DNA of 64,000 bases from Paenibacillus mucilaginosus 3016 (GCF_000250655.1 NC_016935.1:6032001-6096000); one strand, 5' to 3'; positions 37,378-45,777 are shown, numbered from the stretch's first letter. Notes: generated by a model not told the origin, from the letters alone. Numbers and translations are program-made.

Positions 37378-38502
37378 TTAGTACTCGTCGAAGAACTGCT
37401 GAATCCGGGCCGGGTCATTCGTCGACGCCAGCGCCAGCATGAGCAGGATCCTCGCCTTCTGCGGATTGAGCGAATCGGACGTTACGAATTTCTTCTCGTC
37501 ATCCTGCGCGGAATGGGTCACCGTCCCGCCGCCCGTACGGGAGGATCTCACGATTACCGCACCGGCCTCCTGCGCCGCCTTCGCGCCGGCCTCTCCCTTC
37601 TTGGACAGGGAACCGTCACCCGAGCCTGCGATGACAATGCCTTTGGCCCCCGCTTCCACAGCGGCTTTGTACAAATACTCTCCGTCATTCTGGTAGCTGT
37701 AGAGAATATCCACCTGCGGCAGCTCCGAGAGGTATTCGATATTAAACTTGCTGTCTACGGTATGCTTGCGGGTCGATTCGCTGTAGAAGTGGATTTTGCC
37801 TCCCGAGATCATGCCCAGATAGCCGTCCTCGACGGACTTGAACGTATCCAAGGACGTCGTATGCGTCTTGGTGATGAAGCGGGCGGCGCCGATCCGGTCA
37901 TTGAGCAGCACGAGCGCCCCCTTGCCCTTGGCTTCCTCGCTGCCGGCGAGCTTCACGGCGTTGTACAGGTTCATCGGACCGTCCGCGCTGATCGCCGTCG
38001 ACGGTCTCATCGCGCCGACGACCACCACCGGCTTTTCGCTTTTGACCACGAGATTGAGGAAATAGGCCGTCTCCTCCAGGGTATCCGTGCCGTGCGTGAC
38101 GACTACGCCGTCCACGTCGCTTGAGGAGAGCAGCACGTTGATCCGTTTGCCCAGAGCCAGCAGCGTGTCATTCGTGATATCCGGGGAGCCGACATTGGCG
38201 ATCTGCTCGCCGCTGACGTTCGCGATCGATTTCATCTCGGGCACGGCCTTGATCAGGGTATCCACCGTGGTCGAACCGATCGAATATCCTGTCGTCGCCG
38301 TATTCGAAGCCGCCACCCCCGCAATGGTGCCGCCGGTCGCCAGAATTTTGACGTTCGGGAGCTTCGCCTCCCGGACATCCTTCTGCGTGCCCGCCGCTTC
38401 GGAAGCCGTTCCGGCCGCGGTGGCCGCCGGGACCGACGGGAAGCAGAAGGTCAGGGTGTGGGCCAGCAGTGCCGCCGTCATGATTTTGTGCATCGTTTTC
38501 AT
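37378..38502 (-). CDS. secreted type II L-asparaginase
   Basis: 374-residue amidohydrolase with an N-terminal signal peptide (MTAALLAHTLTFCFP, cleavage near TAAG). Active-site motifs: ILATGGTIAGVA with the first Thr and VVVTHGTDTLEETAYFL with the second Thr, Asp and nearby Lys. Type II enzymes act outside the cell and release ammonia from asparagine. Here it lies 13 nt after an FrlC-like gene, at the end of an Amadori-product transporter operon. In Salmonella the fra locus contains an asparaginase (FraE) that deamidates fructose-asparagine to fructose-aspartate before import; the same step is inferred here. AGGAGG lies 9 nt before the ATG. Confidence 0.92.
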   Translation of the reverse strand: MKTMHKIMTAALLAHTLTFCFPSVPAATAAGTASEAAGTQKDVREAKLPNVKILATGGTIAGVAASNTATTGYSIGSTTVDTLIKAVPEMKSIANVSGEQIANVGSPDITNDTLLALGKRINVLLSSSDVDGVVVTHGTDTLEETAYFLNLVVKSEKPVVVVGAMRPSTAISADGPMNLYNAVKLAGSEEAKGKGALVLLNDRIGAARFITKTHTTSLDTFKSVEDGYLGMISGGKIHFYSESTRKHTVDSKFNIEYLSELPQVDILYSYQNDGEYLYKAAVEAGAKGIVIAGSGDGSLSKKGEAGAKAAQEAGAVIVRSSRTGGGTVTHSAQDDEKKFVTSDSLNPQKARILLMLALASTNDPARIQQFFDEY

Positions 38503-38515
38503 CTATAATCTCCTC

Positions 38516-39343
38516 CTATGGATGGCTGAAACCTAAATAGATCAAGCTGTCTCTCGAAGCCTTCTCCGGATCCCGGTTATACTGGGGGCCGATCAGCTCC
38601 AGACTGAGCGCTCCGCGGTAACCGATCCGCTGCAGGCTCTCCCGGAAAGCGTCCAGCGGATAGACACCCTCTCCCCAGGCAAGGTGGGCCGAGGTTTTCC
38701 CGTCGCCGTCGAGAAAATGAAGATGTACCAGTTCTTCCCCGAAGGCCTCCCCGTACGCCTCCAGCGTATCGCCCGCCAGCATCATTGGGACCGTGTCGAG
38801 CAGAATCTTCAGCGCCGGAGAATCCACTTCCCGGTGCATCCGCTGCAGCGACGCGAGATCGGTGACCAGGTTGGAGCCGAAGCGGGACAGGGGCTCGAGC
38901 AGCAGCGTCACCCCGGCCTCCCGGGCCTCATCCGCCAGCTCGGCAAGCGAGGCCCTTCCCCGCTCCCACGCCTCCTCCCTCGGTTCGTTGAAGAACCCGT
39001 ATCCCGCCGTCACGAGCAGACGGGAGCACTCCAGCGTATTGGCCGCGCCGATCGCCCTCCGGAAGTAATCCAGACTCCGCCGGCGGCACGCCTCGTCCTT
39101 CGCCGACAGATTGACCGGATAGATGCACTGCTCCGGTGTCAGGCAGACCAGCTCCAGGCCGCGCTGCCGCAGCCCGCCGAGCACCTGCCTGAGGTCGGCA
39201 TGCCCGAGGTCCGGGAGGAACAGGTGCGGCGCCCCTCCCCAGAGCTCCACCGCATCCAGCCCGAGCCGTACGGTCGAATCCAAGAAGTAGTCGAGCGGAT
39301 ACCGGTGGTAATGAAGATTCATATTCGCTATTCGATTCAACAT
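38516..39343 (-). CDS. sugar phosphate isomerase/epimerase, FrlC-like
   Basis: 275-residue TIM-barrel protein of the xylose isomerase-like family. VELWGGAPHLFLPDL, LTPEQCIYPVN, LLLEPLSRFGSN and LHFLDGDGKTSAH match the layout of FrlC, which converts psicoselysine to fructoselysine (3-epimerisation). Glu and His residues in these motifs should bind the metal. The start at 39343 follows GGGGAG; an ATG six codons earlier has no RBS. It sits between the second permease and the asparaginase, so the encoded pathway may accept C3-epimeric Amadori products too. Confidence 0.82.
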   Translation of the reverse strand: MLNRIANMNLHYHRYPLDYFLDSTVRLGLDAVELWGGAPHLFLPDLGHADLRQVLGGLRQRGLELVCLTPEQCIYPVNLSAKDEACRRRSLDYFRRAIGAANTLECSRLLVTAGYGFFNEPREEAWERGRASLAELADEAREAGVTLLLEPLSRFGSNLVTDLASLQRMHREVDSPALKILLDTVPMMLAGDTLEAYGEAFGEELVHLHFLDGDGKTSAHLAWGEGVYPLDAFRESLQRIGYRGALSLELIGPQYNRDPEKASRDSLIYLGFSHP

Positions 39344-39388
39344 GCCTCTCCCCTTATTCATCGCTACCTGATCGTTCAAAGCCTGCAG

Positions 39389-40267
39389 CTATCCCTTCAC
39401 CCCGCCGTCGCCAAGACCTCGGATGAACACCTTCTGCATCGCCACGAACATCGTGACGAGGGGCAGAGCCGAGAGCGTAAGCCCGGCCATCAGCACGCCC
39501 CAGTCGGTGGACAGGGCGTCCCGGAACGCCATCAGGCCGGCGGTTATCGTCTTGACCGCGTCGCTGTCGACGAAGATGATCGCGAACATGAATTCGTTCC
39601 AGGCATAGTAAGCCGTCTGCAGGGCGGCCGTCAGGATGATCGGCATGCTCAGCGGCAGGAAGATCCGGAAGAGAATCCCGAGGCTGGTGCAGCCCTCCAG
39701 GTACGCCGATTCCTCATACTCCTTCGGCAGCGCCACGAAGAAGGAACGGATGAGGAGGACGATCAGCGAGGTTTTGAACGCGACATACGGAAGAATCAGC
39801 GTCCAGTGGGTGTCATAGATGCCGATCGCCTGCACCAGTTTGTACAGCGGGATCAAGCTTACCTGCGGGGAGAACATCAGGCCGGCCGACAGCAGGGCCA
39901 GGATCAGATGCTTGCCCCGGAAGCTGAAGCGCGAGAGCCCGTAGGCGCTGAAGGCGCTGAACAGCACATTGAACACCACCGTCATGCCGGTCACGATGAC
40001 CGAGTTCATGAAATAATCCGACAGCCCCTGCTTCCATGCCGCAGTATAGTTCGAGAACATCCACTGCGCGGGCAGCGACCAGGTGCGGCTGTAGATATCG
40101 TTCGTTTCCTTGAACGAGCTGATCACCATCCAGAACAGCGGATAAGCGACCGCCAGGAAGTACAGCAGGAGCAGCAGGGACACACAGACCGTCCCGATCA
40201 CGGAAGCGGCGGAGTAAGATCTTCTGCGGGTGCGCTCCCTCGACAATGCAGCAGGTAAAGTCGTCAT
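39389..40267 (-). CDS. ABC sugar permease (CUT1, MalG-like)
   Basis: 292 residues with six membrane helices. The first is GTVCVSLLLLLYFLAVAYPL, and the EAA loop PKEYEESAYLEGCTSLGILF contacts the ATPase. It ends in RGLGDGGVKG, as in MalG/FrlM-type proteins. Only 3 nt separate it from the first permease gene. No ATPase gene is in the locus; a shared MsmX-type ATPase is expected. It probably imports the fructosamine substrate. Confidence 0.93.
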   Translation of the reverse strand: MTTLPAALSRERTRRRSYSAASVIGTVCVSLLLLLYFLAVAYPLFWMVISSFKETNDIYSRTWSLPAQWMFSNYTAAWKQGLSDYFMNSVIVTGMTVVFNVLFSAFSAYGLSRFSFRGKHLILALLSAGLMFSPQVSLIPLYKLVQAIGIYDTHWTLILPYVAFKTSLIVLLIRSFFVALPKEYEESAYLEGCTSLGILFRIFLPLSMPIILTAALQTAYYAWNEFMFAIIFVDSDAVKTITAGLMAFRDALSTDWGVLMAGLTLSALPLVTMFVAMQKVFIRGLGDGGVKG

Positions 40268-40270
40268 GGC

Positions 40271-41149
40271 TTATCTCTCCCGGCCCGTATTGAACAGCTT
40301 CGACTGCACGAGATACAGCATAAAGGTGATGATCAGAATCATGTTGGCGACCGTGGAGGCATAGCCCATCTCGTTATCCACGAACGCCTTGCGGTACAGG
40401 TAGGTGCTCAGCACCTGGGAGGCATCCCCCGGTCCGCCCTTGGTCAGGACGAACACGTCGCTGAAGACGAGAATCGACTGGGACAGCGTATACACCGTCA
40501 CGACGAACATGATCTCCTTGACCTGCGGGAGGGTGATATGGAAGAAGCTCTGGATGCGGCCGCAGCCGTCGATCCGTCCGGCCTCGTACAGCTCCTGCGG
40601 AATCTTCTGGATCGCGACGATATAGAGCATGGTCGTATACCCGAGCCCCTGCCACTGCCCGATGCTGATGACGGCGAGCATGGCGGTCTTGCTGTTGCCA
40701 AGCCACCCCGTCGTCCATTCCTCCAGTCCGATCGAGCGGAGGAAGCCGTTCAGCAGGCCGATCTCCGGATGATAGATGAACCCGAACAGGAGACCGATGA
40801 TCGACACGGAGATGAGCACCGGCAGGAAGTACACCGTGCGCAGCAGCGGGGCGACGGCTCGCAGCAGCCGGTCTTCCAGCACGGCGGCCAGCACGAGGGC
40901 TCCCAGGACCTGCAGCAGCACCGAGACCAGGACATGCAGCAGGTTGTTCTTCAGCGCCGAGTAGAAGAGCGAATCCTGCAGCAGCCTCGTATAATTACCG
41001 AGCCCGATGAACCTTCGGTCCGAGGAAAAAGGGCTCCAATCGAAGAGGCTCGACTGCAGATTCTGTACGACGGGATAATAGATGAACAGGATCATGACCA
41101 GCAGACTGGGGGCGACATAGAAGTAGGGAGTCAGCCTGCGGTGTGTCAT
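40271..41149 (-). CDS. ABC sugar permease (CUT1, MalF-like)
   Basis: 292 residues with six membrane helices, starting PYFYVAPSLLVMILFIYYPV. The EAA loop IPQELYEAGRIDGCGRIQSF is clear. It overlaps the end of the binding-protein gene by 4 nt (ATGA), so translation is coupled. Corresponds to FrlN in the fructosamine transporter of Bacillus subtilis. Confidence 0.93.
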   Translation of the reverse strand: MTHRRLTPYFYVAPSLLVMILFIYYPVVQNLQSSLFDWSPFSSDRRFIGLGNYTRLLQDSLFYSALKNNLLHVLVSVLLQVLGALVLAAVLEDRLLRAVAPLLRTVYFLPVLISVSIIGLLFGFIYHPEIGLLNGFLRSIGLEEWTTGWLGNSKTAMLAVISIGQWQGLGYTTMLYIVAIQKIPQELYEAGRIDGCGRIQSFFHITLPQVKEIMFVVTVYTLSQSILVFSDVFVLTKGGPGDASQVLSTYLYRKAFVDNEMGYASTVANMILIITFMLYLVQSKLFNTGRER

Positions 41150-42453
41150 TTCGCGGCCCCTTGAACCTCTTTGGCGGCCGTCTGCACATCCTTCATGATG
41201 CGGGCGGGATCGGACTCGCCGTTGAGCATCTTCTGCACGCCCGAGAGGTACGGCTGGAATACACGGCCGTCGAGCACGTTATCGATCCACAGCGCCATAG
41301 TGTCCGCTTGCTCAAGCTGCTGTGCCGCTTCCACCATATTCGGGATGACCGCCGAGCTGCTGTTCACGGCCCCCTTCACCACGCTGAGGTAATTCGTTTC
41401 CTTCACCCACTTCTCCGCCATCGCCTTCGAGGTAAGGAACTTCACGAACTCCACCGCCTCCTCCGGATGCTTCGTGGCAGCGGAGATCATGAAGCCCTCC
41501 GGCGCCCCCGTCAGCACATCCTGCCGGCCCTTCCCCTCCTCGATGGTCGGGAAGTCGAACAGGCCCCACTGGAACTTGACGTCCTTCATGAACCGGAATT
41601 CGTTGGTCTCAAAGTACGCCACCGCCGATTTGCCGTTCAGGAACAGGTTCTTCTCATCCTCGTGCGAGAGGGCGTTCGGGTCCGCGTTGAAGTAGGGCCT
41701 CAGCTGCTGCAGCTTCTCCAGCGCCCCGATGTAGGCCGGATCGGTGAACTCACCGGTGGTGCGGTGATAATCCTTGGCCAGCACTTCCGGGGCGACCATC
41801 CGCTGGTTGAGCGTCGTCAGGTAATGACCCGCAACCCACGGCGCCTTGTTGCCGAGACCGATCGGGGTATAGCCCCCCTCCTTCAGCTTGCCAAGCACGG
41901 AGATGAATTCGCTCCAGGTCTTCGGAGGCTGCAGGTTCAGCTGCGCGAAGATATCCTTGTTGTAATAAAATTTCTTGGCGTCGATGGAGAACGGCACTCC
42001 GTAGATTTTGCCGTCCTTCGAGAAGGAATCGAAGTAAGCCTTGTTGATGGAGCCGGACCAAGCGGGATCCGCTGCGGCATAAGAGGTGAGATCAAGCGCT
42101 TTACCTTCGCGGATGAATTTCTCCCCGTACTCGCCCACCCAGGTGAAGAACAGATCCGGGGGATTATTGTTGCCGAGAAGCACATTGATCTTCTGCTTGT
42201 AGTCCTCCCCGAGAATGTTGATCACCTGGATCTCCACATTCGGATGAAGCTTCCGGAACTCTTCGATGACACCGTCGAAGTATCCTTTCATCGGCTGATT
42301 CGGCCAGCGGTGCAGAATCGTCAGCTTGACCTCCTCACCGCCTCCGTCCTTCCCCTGCGCCCCCGCCGCCGGAGCCGATCCTCCGCCGGAGCAGGCTCCC
42401 AGCAGCAGCGTGCCGATCAGAAGCGCCGATGTTCCCCACATTCTCTTCTTCAT
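41146..42453 (-). CDS. sugar-binding lipoprotein (FrlO-like)
   Basis: 435-residue family 1 solute-binding lipoprotein. The signal peptide ends in LLIGTLLLGAC (lipobox LGAC). Ligand-domain features include ILHRWPNQPMKGYFDGVIEE, NPPDLFFTWVGEYGEKFI and APEGFMISAATKHPEEAVEF. AAGGGGG lies 8 nt before the ATG at 42453. It opens the operon that continues with two permeases, the FrlC-like gene and the asparaginase. By context its ligand is a fructosyl amino acid; sequence alone shows only a small sugar or sugar conjugate. Confidence 0.9.
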   Translation of the reverse strand: MKKRMWGTSALLIGTLLLGACSGGGSAPAAGAQGKDGGGEEVKLTILHRWPNQPMKGYFDGVIEEFRKLHPNVEIQVINILGEDYKQKINVLLGNNNPPDLFFTWVGEYGEKFIREGKALDLTSYAAADPAWSGSINKAYFDSFSKDGKIYGVPFSIDAKKFYYNKDIFAQLNLQPPKTWSEFISVLGKLKEGGYTPIGLGNKAPWVAGHYLTTLNQRMVAPEVLAKDYHRTTGEFTDPAYIGALEKLQQLRPYFNADPNALSHEDEKNLFLNGKSAVAYFETNEFRFMKDVKFQWGLFDFPTIEEGKGRQDVLTGAPEGFMISAATKHPEEAVEFVKFLTSKAMAEKWVKETNYLSVVKGAVNSSSAVIPNMVEAAQQLEQADTMALWIDNVLDGRVFQPYLSGVQKMLNGESDPARIMKDVQTAAKEVQGAAK

Positions 42454-42567
42454 GGATGAATCCCCCTTACTCATTTGAGTTTCGTCCGTACTTCCCGTTC
42501 CTTCCCATTCCTCCCGTACTGACCGGCCGCCCTCACGCTAGATGCGCATGCTGTATACCCCCCCTTA

Positions 42568-42587
42568 GATTGTTATATGTTGTTATA
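42568..42587 (-). promoter_or_regulatory. operator-like repeats before the transporter operon
   Basis: Plus strand GATTGTTATA (42568-42577) then TGTTGTTATA (42578-42587): two units at a 10-nt period, close to TGATGTTATA before the deglycase gene. About 115 nt upstream of the binding-protein start. Confidence 0.5.
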
Positions 42588-42688
42588 GTATAATATATAT
42601 CATCGATGTCACGAGGTGTCAATACCAATTTTAAAAGGAAGCGTTTTCTAATGTCATATAATCTAACATAAATTAGATTGAAGAACTG

Positions 42689-42730
42689 AAAAAGCCGGTT
42701 CATGTAATGGTAAGTTACATGAACCGGCTT
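42689..42730 (-). terminator. intrinsic terminator of the PfkB kinase gene
   Basis: On the minus strand AAGCCGGTTCATGTAA and its exact complement form a 16-bp stem with a short loop, followed by T residues. It isolates the kinase gene from the transporter operon downstream. Confidence 0.9.
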
Positions 42731-42743
42731 GGGATTGCTTATT

Positions 42744-43565
42744 CTACTTGGCGATCCCGTAACCGAAAGCGCCGTATAGGCCGCAGGTGGCGGCGGCCGC
42801 TTCCGCCGCACGGCCGAGAGCCCGGCGCATATCCCTGCCGGGATGGTATTCCGTGAGAAACGCTCCGATGAAGGAGTCGCCCGCCCCCATCGTATCGACC
42901 ACCTGTGCGGCGGCCGGCCTTTGCTCAAACCGTGTTCCGCGTTCCGAGAAGAGGGCCGGCTCGCCTCCCCGGGTCACCCCTACCACGGCGGTTCCCAGCC
43001 GGTGCACCTTGTCAATCAGCCGGTCCGTTTCTTCCCCCGACAGCCCGCTGCCCGAGAAGAAGGCATAGGTCAGATAAGGACAGATCCGTTCCAGATCCTC
43101 CTGCGTGTATTTGACCGGTGTCGAGAAATCATAGGAGATTACCCGGCCGGCCAGACGCGGCAGCTCATGCTCGATCTCGCTGTTCACACTGGCATGCACC
43201 ACATCGAAGCCGTCGATATAGCCGAGATCCTGCGGAGTCAGCCGGAGGGCCAGCAGCGACTGTACCCTCACCTCCCGGTTCGTACCCAGGAACACCCGGT
43301 CCCCGTCCTCATTCAGCGACACCCTGGCTTCCCCGCTCGGGCCGCAGACGCGCCGGATCCGCTCGGTACCGATCCTCTCCCGCTGCAGGCAAGCCAGGAT
43401 ATGATCCGACGCCGCGTCGCTGCCTACGATGCCTAGATAAGCCGCCGCCAAGGCGCCGCTCCGCCTGCTTGCCACAGCGACATTCAGGGCGTTGCCCCCC
43501 GGATACATCAAGCCCTGGTCCTGATAATAATCGATCACATTATCCCCAATCCCGATCAGCTTCAC
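42744..43565 (-). CDS. PfkB-family fructosamine kinase, FrlD-like
   Basis: 273-residue ribokinase-type enzyme. IGIGDNVIDYY, YPGGNALNVAVASRRSG and VDTMGAGDSFIGAFL (catalytic Asp in GAGD) follow the FrlD pattern. It should phosphorylate carbon 6 of the sugar in a fructosyl amino acid, giving the substrate of the SIS deglycase. The GTG start at 43565 matches the family N-terminus and has GGGGG/GAGG upstream; an ATG 24 codons earlier would add an unrelated tail. It is encoded between the regulator and the transporter operon, with its own upstream AT-rich element and terminator. Confidence 0.88.
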   Translation of the reverse strand: MKLIGIGDNVIDYYQDQGLMYPGGNALNVAVASRRSGALAAAYLGIVGSDAASDHILACLQRERIGTERIRRVCGPSGEARVSLNEDGDRVFLGTNREVRVQSLLALRLTPQDLGYIDGFDVVHASVNSEIEHELPRLAGRVISYDFSTPVKYTQEDLERICPYLTYAFFSGSGLSGEETDRLIDKVHRLGTAVVGVTRGGEPALFSERGTRFEQRPAAAQVVDTMGAGDSFIGAFLTEYHPGRDMRRALGRAAEAAAATCGLYGAFGYGIAK

Positions 43566-43621
43566 TGCCTCGCCCCCGTTTCCTGCGAGTTCCGCCCGAG
43601 GTCCATCCTGCCGGAACCCAC

Positions 43622-43631
43622 AATTGTTATA
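43622..43631 (-). promoter_or_regulatory. operator-like element before the kinase gene
   Basis: AATTGTTATA on the plus strand matches TGWTGTTATA at 8 of 10 positions. It sits 57 nt upstream of the kinase start, within a very AT-rich stretch of about 35 nt. Confidence 0.4.
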
Positions 43632-43780
43632 TATCATAATATAATAATATATATCATTGCTGAGGGAGGGGCGTCAATCCCGCTTCACAAGATCACTGGC
43701 CTGCCTTCCGTTAAGGACAACGCACGTTGAACCTATCGGATGACGGAAACGAGCTAAAGCGAGTTATACTCCCATATGTC

Positions 43781-43839
43781 AAAAAAAGAACCGCACGCTG
43801 CCGGGGAAGGATCGCTGACCCTCCTGATGCGTGCGGCTC
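43781..43839 (-). terminator. terminator of the GntR gene
   Basis: On the minus strand GAGCCGCACGC and GCGTGCGGTTC pair across a loop of about 30 nt and are followed by seven T. It begins directly after the stop codon. Confidence 0.75.
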
Positions 43840-43841
43840 CT

Positions 43842-44606
43842 TTACCATTCGCCGTAAGCCTGAAAATCACCCTTGTCCGCTTTGTCCGTATCGAGCGTAA
43901 AAATCACCTTGCTCGTCATGAAAAGGGAATGCGACAGGTGCAGCACCCGGCCGGACTTGTCGCTGCTCTTCTTCTCGATGACAAACAGCGGAGCGCCCCG
44001 GTCACAGCGGAACAGCTCCGCTTCATATTCGGAGGCGAACACGACTTCGAGCGACTTCACGGACCGGCTCATTTCGGCCCCGTACCTGCTCTTCAGGATA
44101 CTGTAGGTCGAAGCGGATTCCCCGATGTGCTTCTCGAGGTCGGGCAGATGTCTCAGGGGATAGTGCGAGGTTTCGATGATGAAGGGCTCGTTGTCGATAA
44201 ACAGAAGCCGGTGAAGCTTCAGAACCGGGTCTCCGGCCGGGATGCCGAATTCGGCCGCCAGCGTCTCGTCCGCAGCCATGACCGTGTTCGAGAGAATCTG
44301 CGAGCTCGGCGTCTTGCCCGAAGCCATCGTCAGCTCGGAGAACCCGCCGACCGAGATCAGCTCCCTCTTGACTTTCGTTTCCTTGACGAACGTGCCTTTG
44401 CCCTGCTGGCGGTGCAGAATGCCCTCCTCCACCAGATCGCTGATCGCCCGGCGGGCGGTGATCCGGCTCACCCCGTAGGTCTCGCAGAGCTCCGATTCCG
44501 GCGGCAGCTGCTGCCCGGCCTTGTAAGTGCCCCGCAGGATCGCCTCCTTGAGGATCTGCTTCAATTGGGAGTACAGGGGCTTTTGGCTCGTATTGTTCAG
44601 TTTCAT
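43842..44606 (-). CDS. GntR/HutC-family repressor, FrlR/FraR-like
   Basis: 254-residue transcription factor. The N-terminal winged helix has YSQLKQILKEAILRGTYKAG, the recognition helix region YGVSRITARRAISDLVEEGI and the wing RQQGKGTFVKE. The C-terminal UTRA domain (about 90-250) should bind a phosphorylated sugar conjugate. In both the frl and fra loci a protein of this type represses the pathway until the intermediate is present. It probably acts on the TGWTGTTATA-like elements upstream of the deglycase, transporter and kinase genes; a weaker copy (ATTCGTTATA at 44709-44718) lies before its own gene. Confidence 0.88.
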   Translation of the reverse strand: MKLNNTSQKPLYSQLKQILKEAILRGTYKAGQQLPPESELCETYGVSRITARRAISDLVEEGILHRQQGKGTFVKETKVKRELISVGGFSELTMASGKTPSSQILSNTVMAADETLAAEFGIPAGDPVLKLHRLLFIDNEPFIIETSHYPLRHLPDLEKHIGESASTYSILKSRYGAEMSRSVKSLEVVFASEYEAELFRCDRGAPLFVIEKKSSDKSGRVLHLSHSLFMTSKVIFTLDTDKADKGDFQAYGEW

Positions 44607-44804
44607 AGGTTATTGCTCCCATCCTTAAGGATCATAGGTTAGCCGAAACCCGATGTACACGCTTTATTTTCACAATATATCATAAGTCGTATTATGTCAA
44701 AAGTCGTCATTCGTTATATCGCTCCCCGCGTCCTCAGGAATGGATTGCGCAGGAAAAAGGGAGACGGCCGCCGTGGAAACAATTCCCCTCCCGCGGCAGG
44801 CATG

Positions 44805-44839
44805 CAAAAACACCCCCTGGGTCATGGCCCAAGGGGTGC
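44805..44839 (-). terminator. terminator of the Crh-like gene
   Basis: On the minus strand CACCCCTTGGG and CCCAGGGGGTG pair around a short loop, followed by TTTTT. Confidence 0.85.
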
Positions 44840-44846
44840 ATCCGTA

Positions 44847-45113
44847 TCAGGATCTCCATTCCTGCCGTTCAAGCAGCGAGGCGATCCGCTCCAGCGCTTC
44901 TTCTTCATCGTTGCCCTGGGCCAGCACCGTGACCCGGGTCCCCCTGCGCAGGGGCAGCATCATCATGCCGAGCAGGCTCTTCGCATCGAGCTGAATCCGC
45001 TCGTTCTCGAACTTGATCTTTATATCAGAGCGGAATTGGCTCGCCTGCTGGGCGATCCGCTGCAAATGGTCGGGCTGAAGATCTTCAGGTACCGTCACAT
45101 CATGTACTCTCAA
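44847..45113 (-). CDS. HPr-like protein without the active-site His (Crh-like)
   Basis: 88 residues with the HPr fold. Where HPr has L-H-A-R-P, this protein has L-Q-P-D-H, so the PTS phosphorylation site is missing, as in Crh (Gln there). The regulatory Ser is kept in LDAKSLLGMM, followed by RGTRVTVLAQGNDEEEALERI. It could therefore be a corepressor of CcpA after Ser phosphorylation and not a sugar-transport protein. A TTG at 45113 has GGAGGT at ideal distance; the ATG two codons upstream directly follows that site. The start is thus uncertain by two codons. Loop lengths differ a little from Crh. Confidence 0.75.
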   Translation of the reverse strand: MRVHDVTVPEDLQPDHLQRIAQQASQFRSDIKIKFENERIQLDAKSLLGMMMLPLRRGTRVTVLAQGNDEEEALERIASLLERQEWRS

Positions 45114-45274
45114 AGGCATACCTCCGTTCTTTCTTGTCATTATGTAATCGGGGTGAAGTCATTATACTACAGAACGGCGATTCCCGGAAGCGGTTGCAAG
45201 CATTTTCATAGAAATCGGGCGCCCTCCGGAAAGACCCCGACCTTGGTCCAGTTTCCGTACCGCCTAAGGACGGT

Positions 45275-45302
45275 TTGCACCGGGAGCCGGATGCGCTACA
45301 AT
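45275..45302 (+). promoter_or_regulatory. putative promoter of the small membrane protein gene
   Basis: TTGCAC (45275-45280), 16-nt spacer, TACAAT (45297-45302), 46 nt before the GTG start. Confidence 0.4.
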
Positions 45303-45348
45303 AAGGACATAGCTCCACAAGTTTAACGCGGGGGACCGGTGAAAGCCA

Positions 45349-45705
45349 GTGAAATGGGATCAAAAATGGAATTACAAATCGAATCGGAAATGGGACTGGA
45401 AGCGGGTCGCGGGCGCCGTCCTGATCGGACTCGGCATCTGGGGCATGTTCTTCTGGGGCGGGCTCGCCGGGTTCTTCACGTACCTGTTCGCCTCGGTGCT
45501 GCTCGGGTTCGGCTACATGCTGTGGCGCGGAGCCGATACGCTCCTCAAGCGGATCTGCAGCGGTGCGGCCATGGTCGCCGCCGCGGCGCTGATGCTCTTC
45601 AAGCTGAACCTGCTGCTCGGCATGCTGCTCTCGCTGGCTCTGCTCTACCTGGGCTGGCGGCTCATGCGGCCGGCCGGGATGTACTTCGGTACGTTCCGCT
45701 GGTAA
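45349..45705 (+). CDS. small polytopic membrane protein
   Basis: 118 residues. The first 19 are rich in Trp, Lys and Arg (MKWDQKWNYKSNRKWDWKR); four hydrophobic segments follow (VAGAVLIGLGIWGMFFW, FFTYLFASVLLGFGYML, ICSGAAMVAAAALMLF, LLLGMLLSLALLYLGWRL). The start is a GTG with only a weak G-rich upstream site. It vaguely resembles LiaI/LiaF-type membrane regions but I cannot assign a family. It has its own promoter and a hairpin terminator, so it is a stand-alone unit. Confidence 0.65.
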   Translation: MKWDQKWNYKSNRKWDWKRVAGAVLIGLGIWGMFFWGGLAGFFTYLFASVLLGFGYMLWRGADTLLKRICSGAAMVAAAALMLFKLNLLLGMLLSLALLYLGWRLMRPAGMYFGTFRW

Positions 45706-45737
45706 GCGACGGAAACACCGGGATAGATGGAACACCC

Positions 45738-45777
45738 AAAAACCCTCCCTGCCGCCTGCGCGGTAAGGAGGGTTTGT
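45738..45777. terminator. bidirectional terminator between convergent genes
   Basis: AAAACCCTCC and GGAGGGTTT pair around an 18-nt loop that holds a second stem CCGC/GCGG. T-rich 3' sides occur on both strands. It serves the small membrane protein gene (+) and hrpB (-). Confidence 0.8.
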
